A stretch of 10,999 nt of DNA, from NCBI GenBank assembly GCA_033721955.1, contig JAWVZY010000024.1:1-10999 (forward strand), written 5' to 3'. The translations under genes and the position numbers were made by a program. The stretch is from JAWVZY01 sp033721955. GTDB lineage: Bacteria > Patescibacteriota > Minisyncoccia > Spechtbacterales > 2-12-FULL-38-22. Below, piece by piece: positions 5,413 through 10,999 of the stretch (its first letter is position 1; every line of letters begins with the position of its first letter). The notes under the pieces are model-generated. The model was given only the letters and a program-made list of their open reading frames with translations, was not told the DNA's origin and ran no database searches.

Positions 5413-5432
5413 TTATACACACATTACACACA
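5413..5432 (+). promoter_or_regulatory. Pair of DnaA-box-like sites in the dnaB leader
   Basis: TTATACACA (5413-5421) matches the DnaA-box consensus TTATNCACA exactly. TTACACACA (5424-5432) matches at all but one position, in the same orientation, offset by 11 bases or about one helical turn. They lie just downstream of the predicted start of dnaB transcription, where bound DnaA could repress or time dnaB. The surroundings are AT-rich, so chance is possible. No dnaA gene is present to argue for an origin. Confidence 0.4.
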
Positions 5433-5513
5433 GAATACATTTTGCAACTACAATTATAAAAATGTTATCATTGGTGTAATAAGAAAAATTGAATTCTCTA
5501 TTTAACTAATTAT

Positions 5514-6926
5514 ATGGCTAAACAAAACACAGGCCGCATTCCCCCTCAAGATATAGAAGCTGAGCAATCCGTGCTTGGTTCTATTTTAATGGATAAAGAG
5601 GCATTTTTTAAGGTTGCCGATGTCTTAAACCCTAATGATTTTTATCTAAACGACCACAAAATGGTTTTTGAGACAATGACCGAACTGGCAGAAAAAGGAA
5701 AGCCACTGGATATTTTAAGCGTATCGAGCAAAATGAAGGAAAAGGGCAAATTAAAAACTGTAGGCGGACAAAGCGCCCTTACCAAGCTTGTAAATTCTGT
5801 ACCCAGCGCCAGCCACATAGCTCACTACGCCGACATAGTCCACAAAAAAGCGCTTCTTAGAAAAATGATAGAGGCCTCCTACCATATTGCAGAATTAGGA
5901 TACAAAGAAGAAGATGATATTGATATCTTATTGGATGAGGCAGAAAAAAAGGTTTTTAATATTTCACAAAGAATAAATTCCCAAAGCTTCTCTCCTCTAA
6001 AGGGAAATCTTGAAGAGGCCTTTGATAGAATAGATAAATTACACAAGAACAAGGGTGAGATGCGCGGAATACCTACAGGATTTAATGATCTTGATGAATA
6101 TCTTGCAGGTCTTCAAAAATCAGACCTTATAATTCTTGCCGCCCGCCCTTCTCTTGGTAAATCAGCTCTTGCTATGGACATAGCAAGAAAAGTTTCTGTA
6201 GATCATAAAATTCCTGTTGGAATATTCAGTTTAGAAATGAGTCGCGATCAAATAGTAGATCGTATGATAGCAAGCGAAGCGGGAGTTGATCTTTGGCGGC
6301 TCAGGACAGGGCGGTTATCTACAAAAGGTGAACTTAATGATTTTGTAAAAATACAAAACGCGCTTGGCAATCTGTCTGAGGCCTCCATTTATATTGATGA
6401 TGGCCTTACATCATCTGTTTTACAGATGAGAGCCATGGCACGCCGGTTGCAGGCAGAGAGAGGCCTGGGATTACTTATTGTTGACTATCTGCAGCTTATA
6501 CAGCCCAGAAGCGCCTCTGACAGCATGGTACAGCAGATCACAGAGATATCACGCTCCCTAAAGGCACTAGCTCGCGAATTGGATGTTCCTGTGCTCGCTC
6601 TTAGCCAGCTATCACGAGCAATTGAACAAAGACCCAATAAAACACCTAAACTTTCAGATCTGCGTGATTCAGGTTCTATTGAACAGGATGCTGATGTTGT
6701 ACTTTTTATATCCAGAGATTTGCGCGGACAAGACCCTGAAAAAGAAAATATAGCCGAAATCCATATAGCAAAACACCGAAACGGCCCCATAGGAAAAATT
6801 GACCTATATTTTGATAAGAGGTCCGCATCTTTCAAAAACTTAGATAAGCGCCACGGCAATGATGCCACTCCTATACCTTCGGCACCAACTGCTGATGAGG
6901 TAGATATAGATGATATACCATCATAA
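5514..6926 (+). CDS. dnaB: Replicative DNA helicase DnaB
   Basis: Hexameric ATP-driven helicase that unwinds the replication fork and recruits primase. The 470 residues show the N-terminal helical domain (about 8-115, beginning PPQDIEAEQSVLGSILMD), a linker, and the RecA-like domain (about 180-445). Visible motifs are Walker A ARPSLGKS (210-217), catalytic Glu241 in FSLEMS, Walker B LLIVDYLQLI (320-329), ALSQLSRAIEQRPNKTPKLS (362-381) with DLRDSGSIEQDADVVLF, and the arginine-finger region AKHRNGPIGKIDLYFD (419-434). No intein. The C-terminus after 445 is a flexible acidic tail ending VDIDDIPS, resembling the SSB tip. The ATG has no Shine-Dalgarno and follows a 110-base AT-rich leader. recR follows after 27 bases, probably in the same transcript. 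Confidence 0.97.
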   Translation: MAKQNTGRIPPQDIEAEQSVLGSILMDKEAFFKVADVLNPNDFYLNDHKMVFETMTELAEKGKPLDILSVSSKMKEKGKLKTVGGQSALTKLVNSVPSASHIAHYADIVHKKALLRKMIEASYHIAELGYKEEDDIDILLDEAEKKVFNISQRINSQSFSPLKGNLEEAFDRIDKLHKNKGEMRGIPTGFNDLDEYLAGLQKSDLIILAARPSLGKSALAMDIARKVSVDHKIPVGIFSLEMSRDQIVDRMIASEAGVDLWRLRTGRLSTKGELNDFVKIQNALGNLSEASIYIDDGLTSSVLQMRAMARRLQAERGLGLLIVDYLQLIQPRSASDSMVQQITEISRSLKALARELDVPVLALSQLSRAIEQRPNKTPKLSDLRDSGSIEQDADVVLFISRDLRGQDPEKENIAEIHIAKHRNGPIGKIDLYFDKRSASFKNLDKRHGNDATPIPSAPTADEVDIDDIPS

Positions 6927-6953
6927 AATTACTAATGCTTAATTTTTAATTTA

Positions 6954-7559
6954 ATGCTTCCCAAGCAACTCCACGATTTACAAAAATTCTTCCAAAAATT
7001 TCCCGGAATAGGCCCGCGGCAAGCGAGCCGTTTTTCATTTTTTTTAATGAAGCAAAACCACTCCGAAATAGACAAGTTAATTAACGCGCTTGAGAACTTA
7101 AAAAAAGATGTTTCTGTATGCAATGAGTGCTATATGCCTACCGCAAAAAATGCAAATTGCACCATATGCACAGACACAAAACGGGACAAAAGCGCACTAT
7201 GTATAGTTGAAAAAGAAAGCGATGCTATAAACATGGAGGATGCGGGTATTTATAAAGGTAGATATCTTGTTTTAGGCGAAACCATTTCCCCTATTGGTGA
7301 AAGCAAAACAGCAAAAGAGCGCCTAAAGAAATTTACCTCTCAGCTTAAAAATGATGACGATAAAAAAGAGGTGGTTTTAGCGCTTAATAATACCAAGGAG
7401 GGCAATTTTACATCTATGTACATAAAAAAGTTATTTGATGAAAACTTAGAAGAAGGTAAAGTAAAAATAACCCGCCTGGGACGCGGGCTTTCTACGGGAA
7501 GCGAACTTGAATACGCCGATGATGAAACTCTAAAAAACGCGTTTGAAAGCAGAAAATAA
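6954..7559 (+). CDS. recR: Recombination mediator protein RecR
   Basis: RecR works with RecO (and RecF) to load RecA on SSB-coated single-stranded DNA at gaps and stalled forks. The 201 residues have the N-terminal helix-hairpin-helix (FPGIGPRQASRFSFFL, 16-31), a four-cysteine zinc motif (Cys56, Cys59, Cys69, Cys72) and a TOPRIM domain (about 80-170; CIVEKESD, GRYLVLGETISPIG, EVVLALNNTKEG). The conserved C-terminal RLGRGLSTGSELEYADDETL (174-193) completes the protein, and length is standard. It lies 27 bases after dnaB, with no terminator or clear promoter between, so co-transcription is likely. The commoner neighbour for recR is dnaX-ybaB. No Shine-Dalgarno is seen. The gene ends before the bidirectional hairpin at 7583-7609. 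Confidence 0.96.
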   Translation: MLPKQLHDLQKFFQKFPGIGPRQASRFSFFLMKQNHSEIDKLINALENLKKDVSVCNECYMPTAKNANCTICTDTKRDKSALCIVEKESDAINMEDAGIYKGRYLVLGETISPIGESKTAKERLKKFTSQLKNDDDKKEVVLALNNTKEGNFTSMYIKKLFDENLEEGKVKITRLGRGLSTGSELEYADDETLKNAFESRK

Positions 7560-7582
7560 ACCCCCTAAACCTATAACAAACT

Positions 7583-7609
7583 AAAAAGCGAGTTATTTAC
7601 TCGCTTTTT
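7583..7609. terminator. Bidirectional terminator between recR and rplU
   Basis: AAAAAGCGAGT (7583-7593) and ACTCGCTTTTT (7599-7609) form a perfect 11-pair stem with a 5-base loop. T-runs on both sides serve both directions. The rplU stop codon (7595-7593) lies in the loop and the stem edge, and the stem's other arm encodes the last residues of L21. Confidence 0.93.
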
Positions 7610-8045
7610 TTGTTGTTTTTTTCTTTGGTGATGCTTTTTTCTTAGCTGCGGGTTTCTTTTTGGCTGTTGTCTTTTTCTTGGTTGTAGATTTCTTTGGCGA
7701 TGCTTTTTTCTTGGTGCCTCCGCTCCCCTTTTTTATTTCTGTAATTTCTACCTCTGTATATGGCTGGCGGTGGCCTTTTTTCTTACGATATCTTTTTCGC
7801 CTTTTATATTTATATACAATAACCTTATCCCGCTTACCATGCTCTTTAACACGCCCTGTAACACTCACACCCGAAACAGTAGGTGTTCCTACATCCACTC
7901 CCCTGCCGTCAGCATAAAGTAATACCTGCTTAAAGGTAATGTCCTTCCCCTCTTTAGATGGAAGTTTTTCTATCTTTAACTTATCGCCTTCAGAAACCTT
8001 ATATTGCTTTCCGCCGGTTTTAATTATCGCAAATTTCTTACTCAT
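7593..8045 (-). CDS. rplU: 50S ribosomal protein L21 (bL21) with lysine-rich C-terminal tail
   Basis: L21 binds 23S rRNA in the large subunit. Residues 1-104 are a complete bL21: FAIIKTGGKQYKVSEGDKLK near the start, VLLYADG (41-47), VTGRVKEHGKRDKVIVYKYK, and the rRNA-binding signature KRRKRYRKKKGHRQPYTEVE (81-100). The family is usually about 100-105 residues. Here a GSGG linker (107-110) leads into about 40 residues of only Lys, Ala, Ser, Thr and Pro, histone H1-like, made by an imperfect 23-residue duplication (112-134 and 135-150). The start ATG (8045) follows a promoter at 8076-8104 with a leader of about 24 bases and no Shine-Dalgarno. rpmA (L27), the usual partner, is absent; the terminator overlaps the gene's end. 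Confidence 0.96.
   Translation of the reverse strand: MSKKFAIIKTGGKQYKVSEGDKLKIEKLPSKEGKDITFKQVLLYADGRGVDVGTPTVSGVSVTGRVKEHGKRDKVIVYKYKRRKRYRKKKGHRQPYTEVEITEIKKGSGGTKKKASPKKSTTKKKTTAKKKPAAKKKASPKKKTTKKASK
7621..7712. repeat. 23-base direct repeat within the rplU tail
   Basis: Two 23-base copies, 7621-7643 and 7690-7712, differ at a single base and are offset by 69 bases (23 codons, in frame). They encode the repeated KKASPKK segments of the L21 tail. The near-identity at DNA level suggests a fairly recent slippage or duplication. Confidence 0.85.
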
Positions 8046-8075
8046 AGTAATTTATATTTTATTCCAATGTTTATT

Positions 8076-8104
8076 AATATACATTAATTTTAGAAAATGT
8101 GCAA
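8076..8104 (-). promoter_or_regulatory. rplU promoter
   Basis: On the minus strand: -35 TTGCAC (8104-8099), exact 17-base spacer, -10 TATATT (8081-8076). The predicted start near 8069 leaves about 24 bases of AU-rich leader, too short for the known L21 autoregulatory leaders and without a Shine-Dalgarno. Confidence 0.72.
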
Positions 8105-8126
8105 GCTGTACTTAAAACAATTTATA

Positions 8127-8135
8127 TGCTATTTT
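8127..8135 (+). promoter_or_regulatory. Possible extended -10 promoter of the 298-residue gene
   Basis: TGCTATTTT fits an extended -10 (TGn plus TATTTT). TGTACT (8107-8112), 17 bases upstream, is a weak -35. The predicted start near 8142 implies a leader of about 105 bases containing the two hairpins at 8167-8232. The match is modest. Confidence 0.4.
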
Positions 8136-8166
8136 AATTGTGGCACTTTAAAAAGGTGCATATCGG

Positions 8167-8232
8167 TTCCCGGACGACTGCTTTGAAATAGAAGATGGAG
8201 TCGCGGGAAAAGAAAAACCGCGCAACGCGCGG
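8167..8232 (+). promoter_or_regulatory. Structured 5' leader: two hairpins upstream of a Shine-Dalgarno
   Basis: Hairpin 1: TTCCCG (8167-8172) and CGAC (8175-8178) pair with GTCG (8200-8203) and CGGGAA (8204-8209), with a 2-base bulge (GA) and a 21-base loop. Hairpin 2: CCGCGC (8218-8223) pairs with GCGCGG (8227-8232) across a 3-base loop and ends 4 bases before the Shine-Dalgarno at 8237. In an AT-rich genome, two GC-rich perfect stems stacked before the start are unlikely to be accidental. A cis-acting regulator or mRNA-stability element is inferred; I recognise no known riboswitch class. Confidence 0.55.
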
Positions 8233-8236
8233 AGAG

Positions 8237-8243
8237 AAGGAGG
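8237..8243 (+). promoter_or_regulatory. Shine-Dalgarno that fixes the start at 8249
   Basis: AAGGAGG lies 5 bases before ATG 8249, the strongest ribosome binding site in the window. The in-frame upstream ATG at 8195 has no such site and lies inside the hairpin region, so 8249 is the better start. Confidence 0.88.
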
Positions 8244-8248
8244 CAAAG

Positions 8249-9145
8249 ATGCCATCACACCAAAAACCACCCGTTCCCTTGGATGATCATGGATGGGCTA
8301 TGTATAATTTTCCCGAAAAGTTTGGAAATAAGCCAAGGGATACAGATAGTGATGAAAAGTGTTGCAATCATAGTTGTTGCACAGATAAACCAAAAATTAC
8401 AACTGAAGAAGCGATCGTAGCAATAATAGCTGAAATACCCGGAAATCTGGCTAATATAACCCACTTTTTTTACCCTGTGAATATGTTAGATCACCTACTG
8501 ATAACCCAGCAAGTAAATCAGGAGGCGGTACGAGAAGGTGTTGTAAACGGACCCGGATATGGAATTCCGTGGAAAATTGAGGCCTTGGGCTTTGATTTTG
8601 CAAACAGAGAACACGCGGCAACTCTAACCTTAAAATTGCCGGGTAAGACCCTGCGCATAACAAGCAAAAGTATTATTAATACTAATTCAGCGGGCAGCAC
8701 TCTAACAATCCCCACTACGCTAAACCACGAAAACAGTATAAGCGAGGATGATATAACAACCATTGAAAATATGATAAATACCGGCGAGCTTCCTCTTAAC
8801 GCTGTAAAAGAGTTGAGAGATTTAGTAAGGGAAAATTCAATCGGAAATGAATGCGATGAATGGCAAAAAAATCTGCTAGAGATCTTAAAAGATGAAATGG
8901 AAATATCACAAGAAAACTTTGACCGACTTATTAAAAAAATGGAAAAACATGCACTTAAATTAAAAATGCTTAACAGTAAAACAAGCTCCTACAGAAGGGG
9001 TCTTGTAAAAGCTATACTGGGACTCAGAGATTCTAAATCCTTTACGAAAAGTCCTCAGCTCAAAGAATTGAGGCATGAACTTGAAGAAATTCTATATGGC
9101 CGGGATAACTTGAGAAAATGGGCTTACGAGTTCTACAACAACTAG
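8249..9145 (+). CDS. Unrecognised 298-residue protein with a CC-NHS-CC cluster
   Basis: I do not recognise this protein. From the Shine-Dalgarno-supported ATG it has 298 residues. Residues 1-48 are polar, proline- and charge-rich, and probably disordered, with a compact cluster Cys38-Cys39-Asn-His41-Ser-Cys43-Cys44 that could bind a metal. Residues about 50-165 look like a mixed alpha/beta fold (IVAIIAEIPGNLANI helix; YGIPWKIEALGFDFANREHA and TLTLKLPGKTLRITSK strands). Residues about 166-298 are helical and charged (SEDDITTIENMI, LLEILKDEMEIS, ELRHELEEILYG). No signal peptide or membrane segment, so probably cytoplasmic. It is monocistronic, with its own structured leader upstream and a strong terminator downstream. 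Codon use is AT-rich like its neighbours, giving no sign of recent transfer. Real gene: confident; role: unknown. Confidence 0.85.
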   Translation: MPSHQKPPVPLDDHGWAMYNFPEKFGNKPRDTDSDEKCCNHSCCTDKPKITTEEAIVAIIAEIPGNLANITHFFYPVNMLDHLLITQQVNQEAVREGVVNGPGYGIPWKIEALGFDFANREHAATLTLKLPGKTLRITSKSIINTNSAGSTLTIPTTLNHENSISEDDITTIENMINTGELPLNAVKELRDLVRENSIGNECDEWQKNLLEILKDEMEISQENFDRLIKKMEKHALKLKMLNSKTSSYRRGLVKAILGLRDSKSFTKSPQLKELRHELEEILYGRDNLRKWAYEFYNN

Positions 9146-9157
9146 CACTTTAAACAT

Positions 9158-9181
9158 AAATACCGCCATAAAGCGGTATTT
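9158..9181. terminator. Terminator of the 298-residue gene, possibly bidirectional
   Basis: AAATACCGC (9158-9166) pairs with GCGGTATTT (9173-9181) across a 6-base loop, followed by TTTATT on the plus strand. In the minus direction the stem runs into TTTATGTTT, so it may also serve the convergent ATPase gene. Confidence 0.9.
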
Positions 9182-9188
9182 TTTATTA

Positions 9189-9210
9189 TGAACATACCAT
9201 GGTATGTTCA
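9189..9210. repeat. 22-base perfect palindrome between convergent genes
   Basis: The half-site TGAACATACCA is followed immediately by its exact reverse complement, with no spacer. It lies between the terminator at 9158-9181 and the end of the ATPase gene. As RNA it would make a hairpin with almost no loop and no U-tract on either strand. As DNA it is an ideal dyad for a dimeric binding protein. It is not the Firmicutes SOS box: GAAC and GTTC are 12 bases apart instead of 4. Confidence 0.8.
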
Positions 9211-9245
9211 AGCGATGAAGTAGTCGGTTTAGAACATTCCTTTAC

Positions 9246-10999
9246 TTATATCTCCTGCGCTGAGCCCCAATTGTCGTATACAGATACAGCTGTGAATAGA
9301 ATAATCTGAAATTCACGGCTTAGCTCCTCAATGATGTGGTACATGTTATCCCGGCGCTCTTCATCAAAATTAACAAAGGGGTCATCCAATAGCATAACAG
9401 GTCGGCGCGAATGCTTTGCCTCTTCCCTTTTTTCTTCTGTTTTAGCATGCACGCTCTCTGGGTTATACAAAAGTTGTAAAAATCCAAAGCGAGCAACAAT
9501 ATAGAGCTGATCTATCATGCCTGTAGATAAAACGTCCGCTTCTACATAATCCCCTTTTTCACTACTCATTACCTGAAGCTCAAAATTTTCATCCAATTTA
9601 ATATCTGTATATTTACCCGATGTTATTTTATCAATATATTTACTCATAGAGGTTTCCAGTGCCTCGCGTGAACGCTTAAGAGAGCGCGCCTGGGCTTCTC
9701 CCAGCGCCTCAGAAATTACCTCATATACCTTAGCACGACGGCGATAGCGCTCTTCCTGTTTATTTAAGCTTGCTATTTTTTCTTCCAACTCTGTAACGTC
9801 TTCCTGAGAAATCTTAATATTTTCAAGTTTTGTTTTTGCTTCAATAAGTTTTTTATTAGCTTTTTCTATTTCTTTACTTAGATCATCCAACTTCTTTTCG
9901 AGTGCACGCTGGCCCTTAGCTGTAGGAGGATCGCTCTTTTGCTCATCTGTTATTTTGGCCTGCTCCACGCCTAATTGCTTTTCTAATTTTTTCTTTTCTT
10001 CTTTAAGCTGATCCAGCCCCTTTCCGCGCAAAAGAGTTTTTTGTTGTTTTTCTATTCCATCAAGACGAACTTGTTTTTCATGTATATTCTTATTATGCTC
10101 CCGCACATGCTTTAAACTTTCTAGCTGAAATTCCTGAAACATTTCATCAAGCTCTTTTTCAAAATTATCTAATATGTCTTCATGTTTTTTATTTTCTTTT
10201 TCCAACTCCTTTAGCTTTACGGCTTCAGAATATTTACCGGAAATAAACATGTATGCGGCAAAGGCAGCAAGTAAAAACCATGAGCCAAAAAATAATTTGT
10301 TAAAAAGTCCTAAAAATCCTACCGCAATAAGAATGCCTGCGACAATAAAAGTAAGGCGGCCTGCCGGATAATATTTTTTCCAATGATGGCTTTTTAGTTC
10401 TTCTATTCGCGCGCTTAATTCCTCCAGGCGATTTTTATTATCGCGCACCTTAGATGAAAGATCCTCCATCTTTTCCACATCTTTATCTGTAACAGGTTTT
10501 AACTCCTTAAGCTGCTTTTGTATTTCCTCCTTTTCTTTTTCAAGCTCTTCATAATTATTCAGATCTCCAAGAACTTCATCCAATTCTTTGTTTAATTTTT
10601 CTATCTCCTGTTGGGCAACAAAATAAACTTTATTTGCCTCATATTCACGCTGAGCAAGTTCTTTTTCTTTTTTTAGCTCTTTAAGCTTGTCTTCAAAGCC
10701 ATATAGCACCTCCTGCGCTTGCTTCTTTGTTTCAAGTTGAGATCTTTTCTCTTTAAGTTCGGCGCTAAATTCCTTTAGCTGTTGGGCTGTTTCCTTTATT
10801 TTGCCCGGATTTTTTGAAGGAGAATCAAGGCCTTTTGTTAAGTTGGAATAACTTTTTTTAAGCTTGCGGGATATATCTGATATAGAAGCGCGGGATGATG
10901 TGCCCGAAACAATATCCTGTAAGCGCTCCACTACTTTTTTCTTGTCGCGCTCATCTAATATAAGGTTATCTTTATAAATTACAGAAAGATTGCCAAAGA
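9246..10999 (-). CDS. YhaN/SbcC-like coiled-coil ATPase with internal membrane hairpin, 5' part cut off
   Basis: The reading frame is open to the window edge: 22 further codons (FGNLSVIYKDNLILDERDKK...) precede the GTG at 10931, so the gene is partial and that GTG is not its start. Of 583 visible residues (numbered from the first full codon at 10997), about 60-205 and 255-425 are heptad-rich coiled coil. Between them sit two membrane helices (about 215-253; FIVAGILIAVGFLGLF and GSWFLLAAFAAYMFI). The C-terminal half of an ABC-type ATPase head follows: signature LSTGMIDQLY (490-499), Walker B PVMLLDD (533-539) and D-loop VNFDEERR. The expected switch histidine after FQIILFT is absent (AVSVYD). 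The N-terminal Walker A is off the right edge. The family suggests a DNA-processing or membrane-tethered SMC-like ATPase, usually partnered with a nuclease. Convergent with the 298-residue gene. Confidence 0.88.
   Translation of the reverse strand, partial: FGNLSVIYKDNLILDERDKKKVVERLQDIVSGTSSRASISDISRKLKKSYSNLTKGLDSPSKNPGKIKETAQQLKEFSAELKEKRSQLETKKQAQEVLYGFEDKLKELKKEKELAQREYEANKVYFVAQQEIEKLNKELDEVLGDLNNYEELEKEKEEIQKQLKELKPVTDKDVEKMEDLSSKVRDNKNRLEELSARIEELKSHHWKKYYPAGRLTFIVAGILIAVGFLGLFNKLFFGSWFLLAAFAAYMFISGKYSEAVKLKELEKENKKHEDILDNFEKELDEMFQEFQLESLKHVREHNKNIHEKQVRLDGIEKQQKTLLRGKGLDQLKEEKKKLEKQLGVEQAKITDEQKSDPPTAKGQRALEKKLDDLSKEIEKANKKLIEAKTKLENIKISQEDVTELEEKIASLNKQEERYRRRAKVYEVISEALGEAQARSLKRSREALETSMSKYIDKITSGKYTDIKLDENFELQVMSSEKGDYVEADVLSTGMIDQLYIVARFGFLQLLYNPESVHAKTEEKREEAKHSRRPVMLLDDPFVNFDEERRDNMYHIIEELSREFQIILFTAVSVYDNWGSAQEI

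Noticed and set aside
5463..5480. Five-codon open frame in the dnaB leader
   Set aside because: No ribosome binding site and no regulatory codon bias; expected by chance in AT-rich DNA.
5282..5513. Possible replication origin because of DnaA-box-like sites and AT-richness
   Set aside because: Only two boxes, no dnaA, dnaN or rpmH nearby, and the region is explained by two divergent promoters.
6485..6868. Long open frame antisense to dnaB
   Set aside because: It is Ser/Arg-rich, has no ribosome binding site or promoter, and lies within conserved dnaB coding sequence.
8195..8248. Upstream in-frame ATG that would extend the 298-residue protein by 18 residues
   Set aside because: No Shine-Dalgarno precedes it, it lies within the hairpin region, and a perfect AAGGAGG sits 5 bases before ATG 8249.
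8143..9154. Ten-base direct repeat GCACTTTAAA at 8143-8152 and 9145-9154 flanking the 298-residue gene
   Set aside because: Too short to show insertion; no terminal inverted repeats or transposase, and the second copy overlaps the stop codon.
9189..9209. SOS (LexA) box reading of the palindrome
   Set aside because: GAAC and GTTC are separated by 12 bases, not the 4 of the Firmicutes/Actinobacteria box, and it is not at a promoter.
10929..10931. GTG as start of the YhaN-like ATPase
   Set aside because: The same frame continues without a stop to the window edge and encodes typical family sequence, so the gene is truncated by the window.

Overview
The window reads as a compact, AT-rich bacterial chromosome segment (about 38-40 % G+C by eye in the conserved genes). 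Conserved core genes are interleaved with short genes I do not recognise. Several traits suggest the Candidate Phyla Radiation/Patescibacteria: a shortened HrcA, AU-rich start contexts without Shine-Dalgarno (SD) sequences, promoters that appear to give leaderless mRNAs, very short intergenic gaps, an L21 protein with a lysine-rich tail, and a cysteinyl-tRNA synthetase lacking one zinc cysteine. This placement is inference; no rRNA is present to confirm it.

Layout: 1-1777 (minus) is the heat-shock operon hrcA-grpE-dnaK, with dnaK running off the left edge. It is driven by a promoter whose -35 lies inside a CIRCE operator. 1828-2573 (minus) is a three-gene operon of two small, probably paralogous two-helix membrane proteins and a 59-residue zinc-ribbon-like protein, ending in its own terminator. 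2584-4030 (plus) is cysS, convergent with an endonuclease/exonuclease/phosphatase-family gene (4029-4841, minus); the two share one bidirectional terminator that contains both stop codons. 4874-5339 (minus) is a small, more GC-rich gene for a left-handed beta-helix protein, with a strong promoter and two successive terminator hairpins. 5388-7609 (plus) is a replication/repair unit, dnaB then recR, with a 110-base leader carrying DnaA-box-like sites. 7583-8104 (minus) is rplU. 8127-9181 (plus) is an unrecognised 298-residue protein behind a structured leader and a perfect SD. 9246-10999 (minus) is the C-terminal part of a YhaN/SbcC-like coiled-coil ATPase with a membrane hairpin, cut by the right edge.

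Functionally, the window combines protein quality control (HrcA/GrpE/DnaK), translation (CysRS, L21) and replication/recombination (DnaB, RecR, the YhaN-like ATPase). The clearest unexplained pattern is the split in translation signals. The conserved housekeeping genes whose starts are visible have no SD, and three of them (plus the EEP-family gene among these) look leaderless. Four of the unrecognised small genes start behind strong SD motifs. The best candidates for undescribed biology are the small membrane-protein operon, the stand-alone beta-helix protein, and the 298-residue orphan with its leader RNA.
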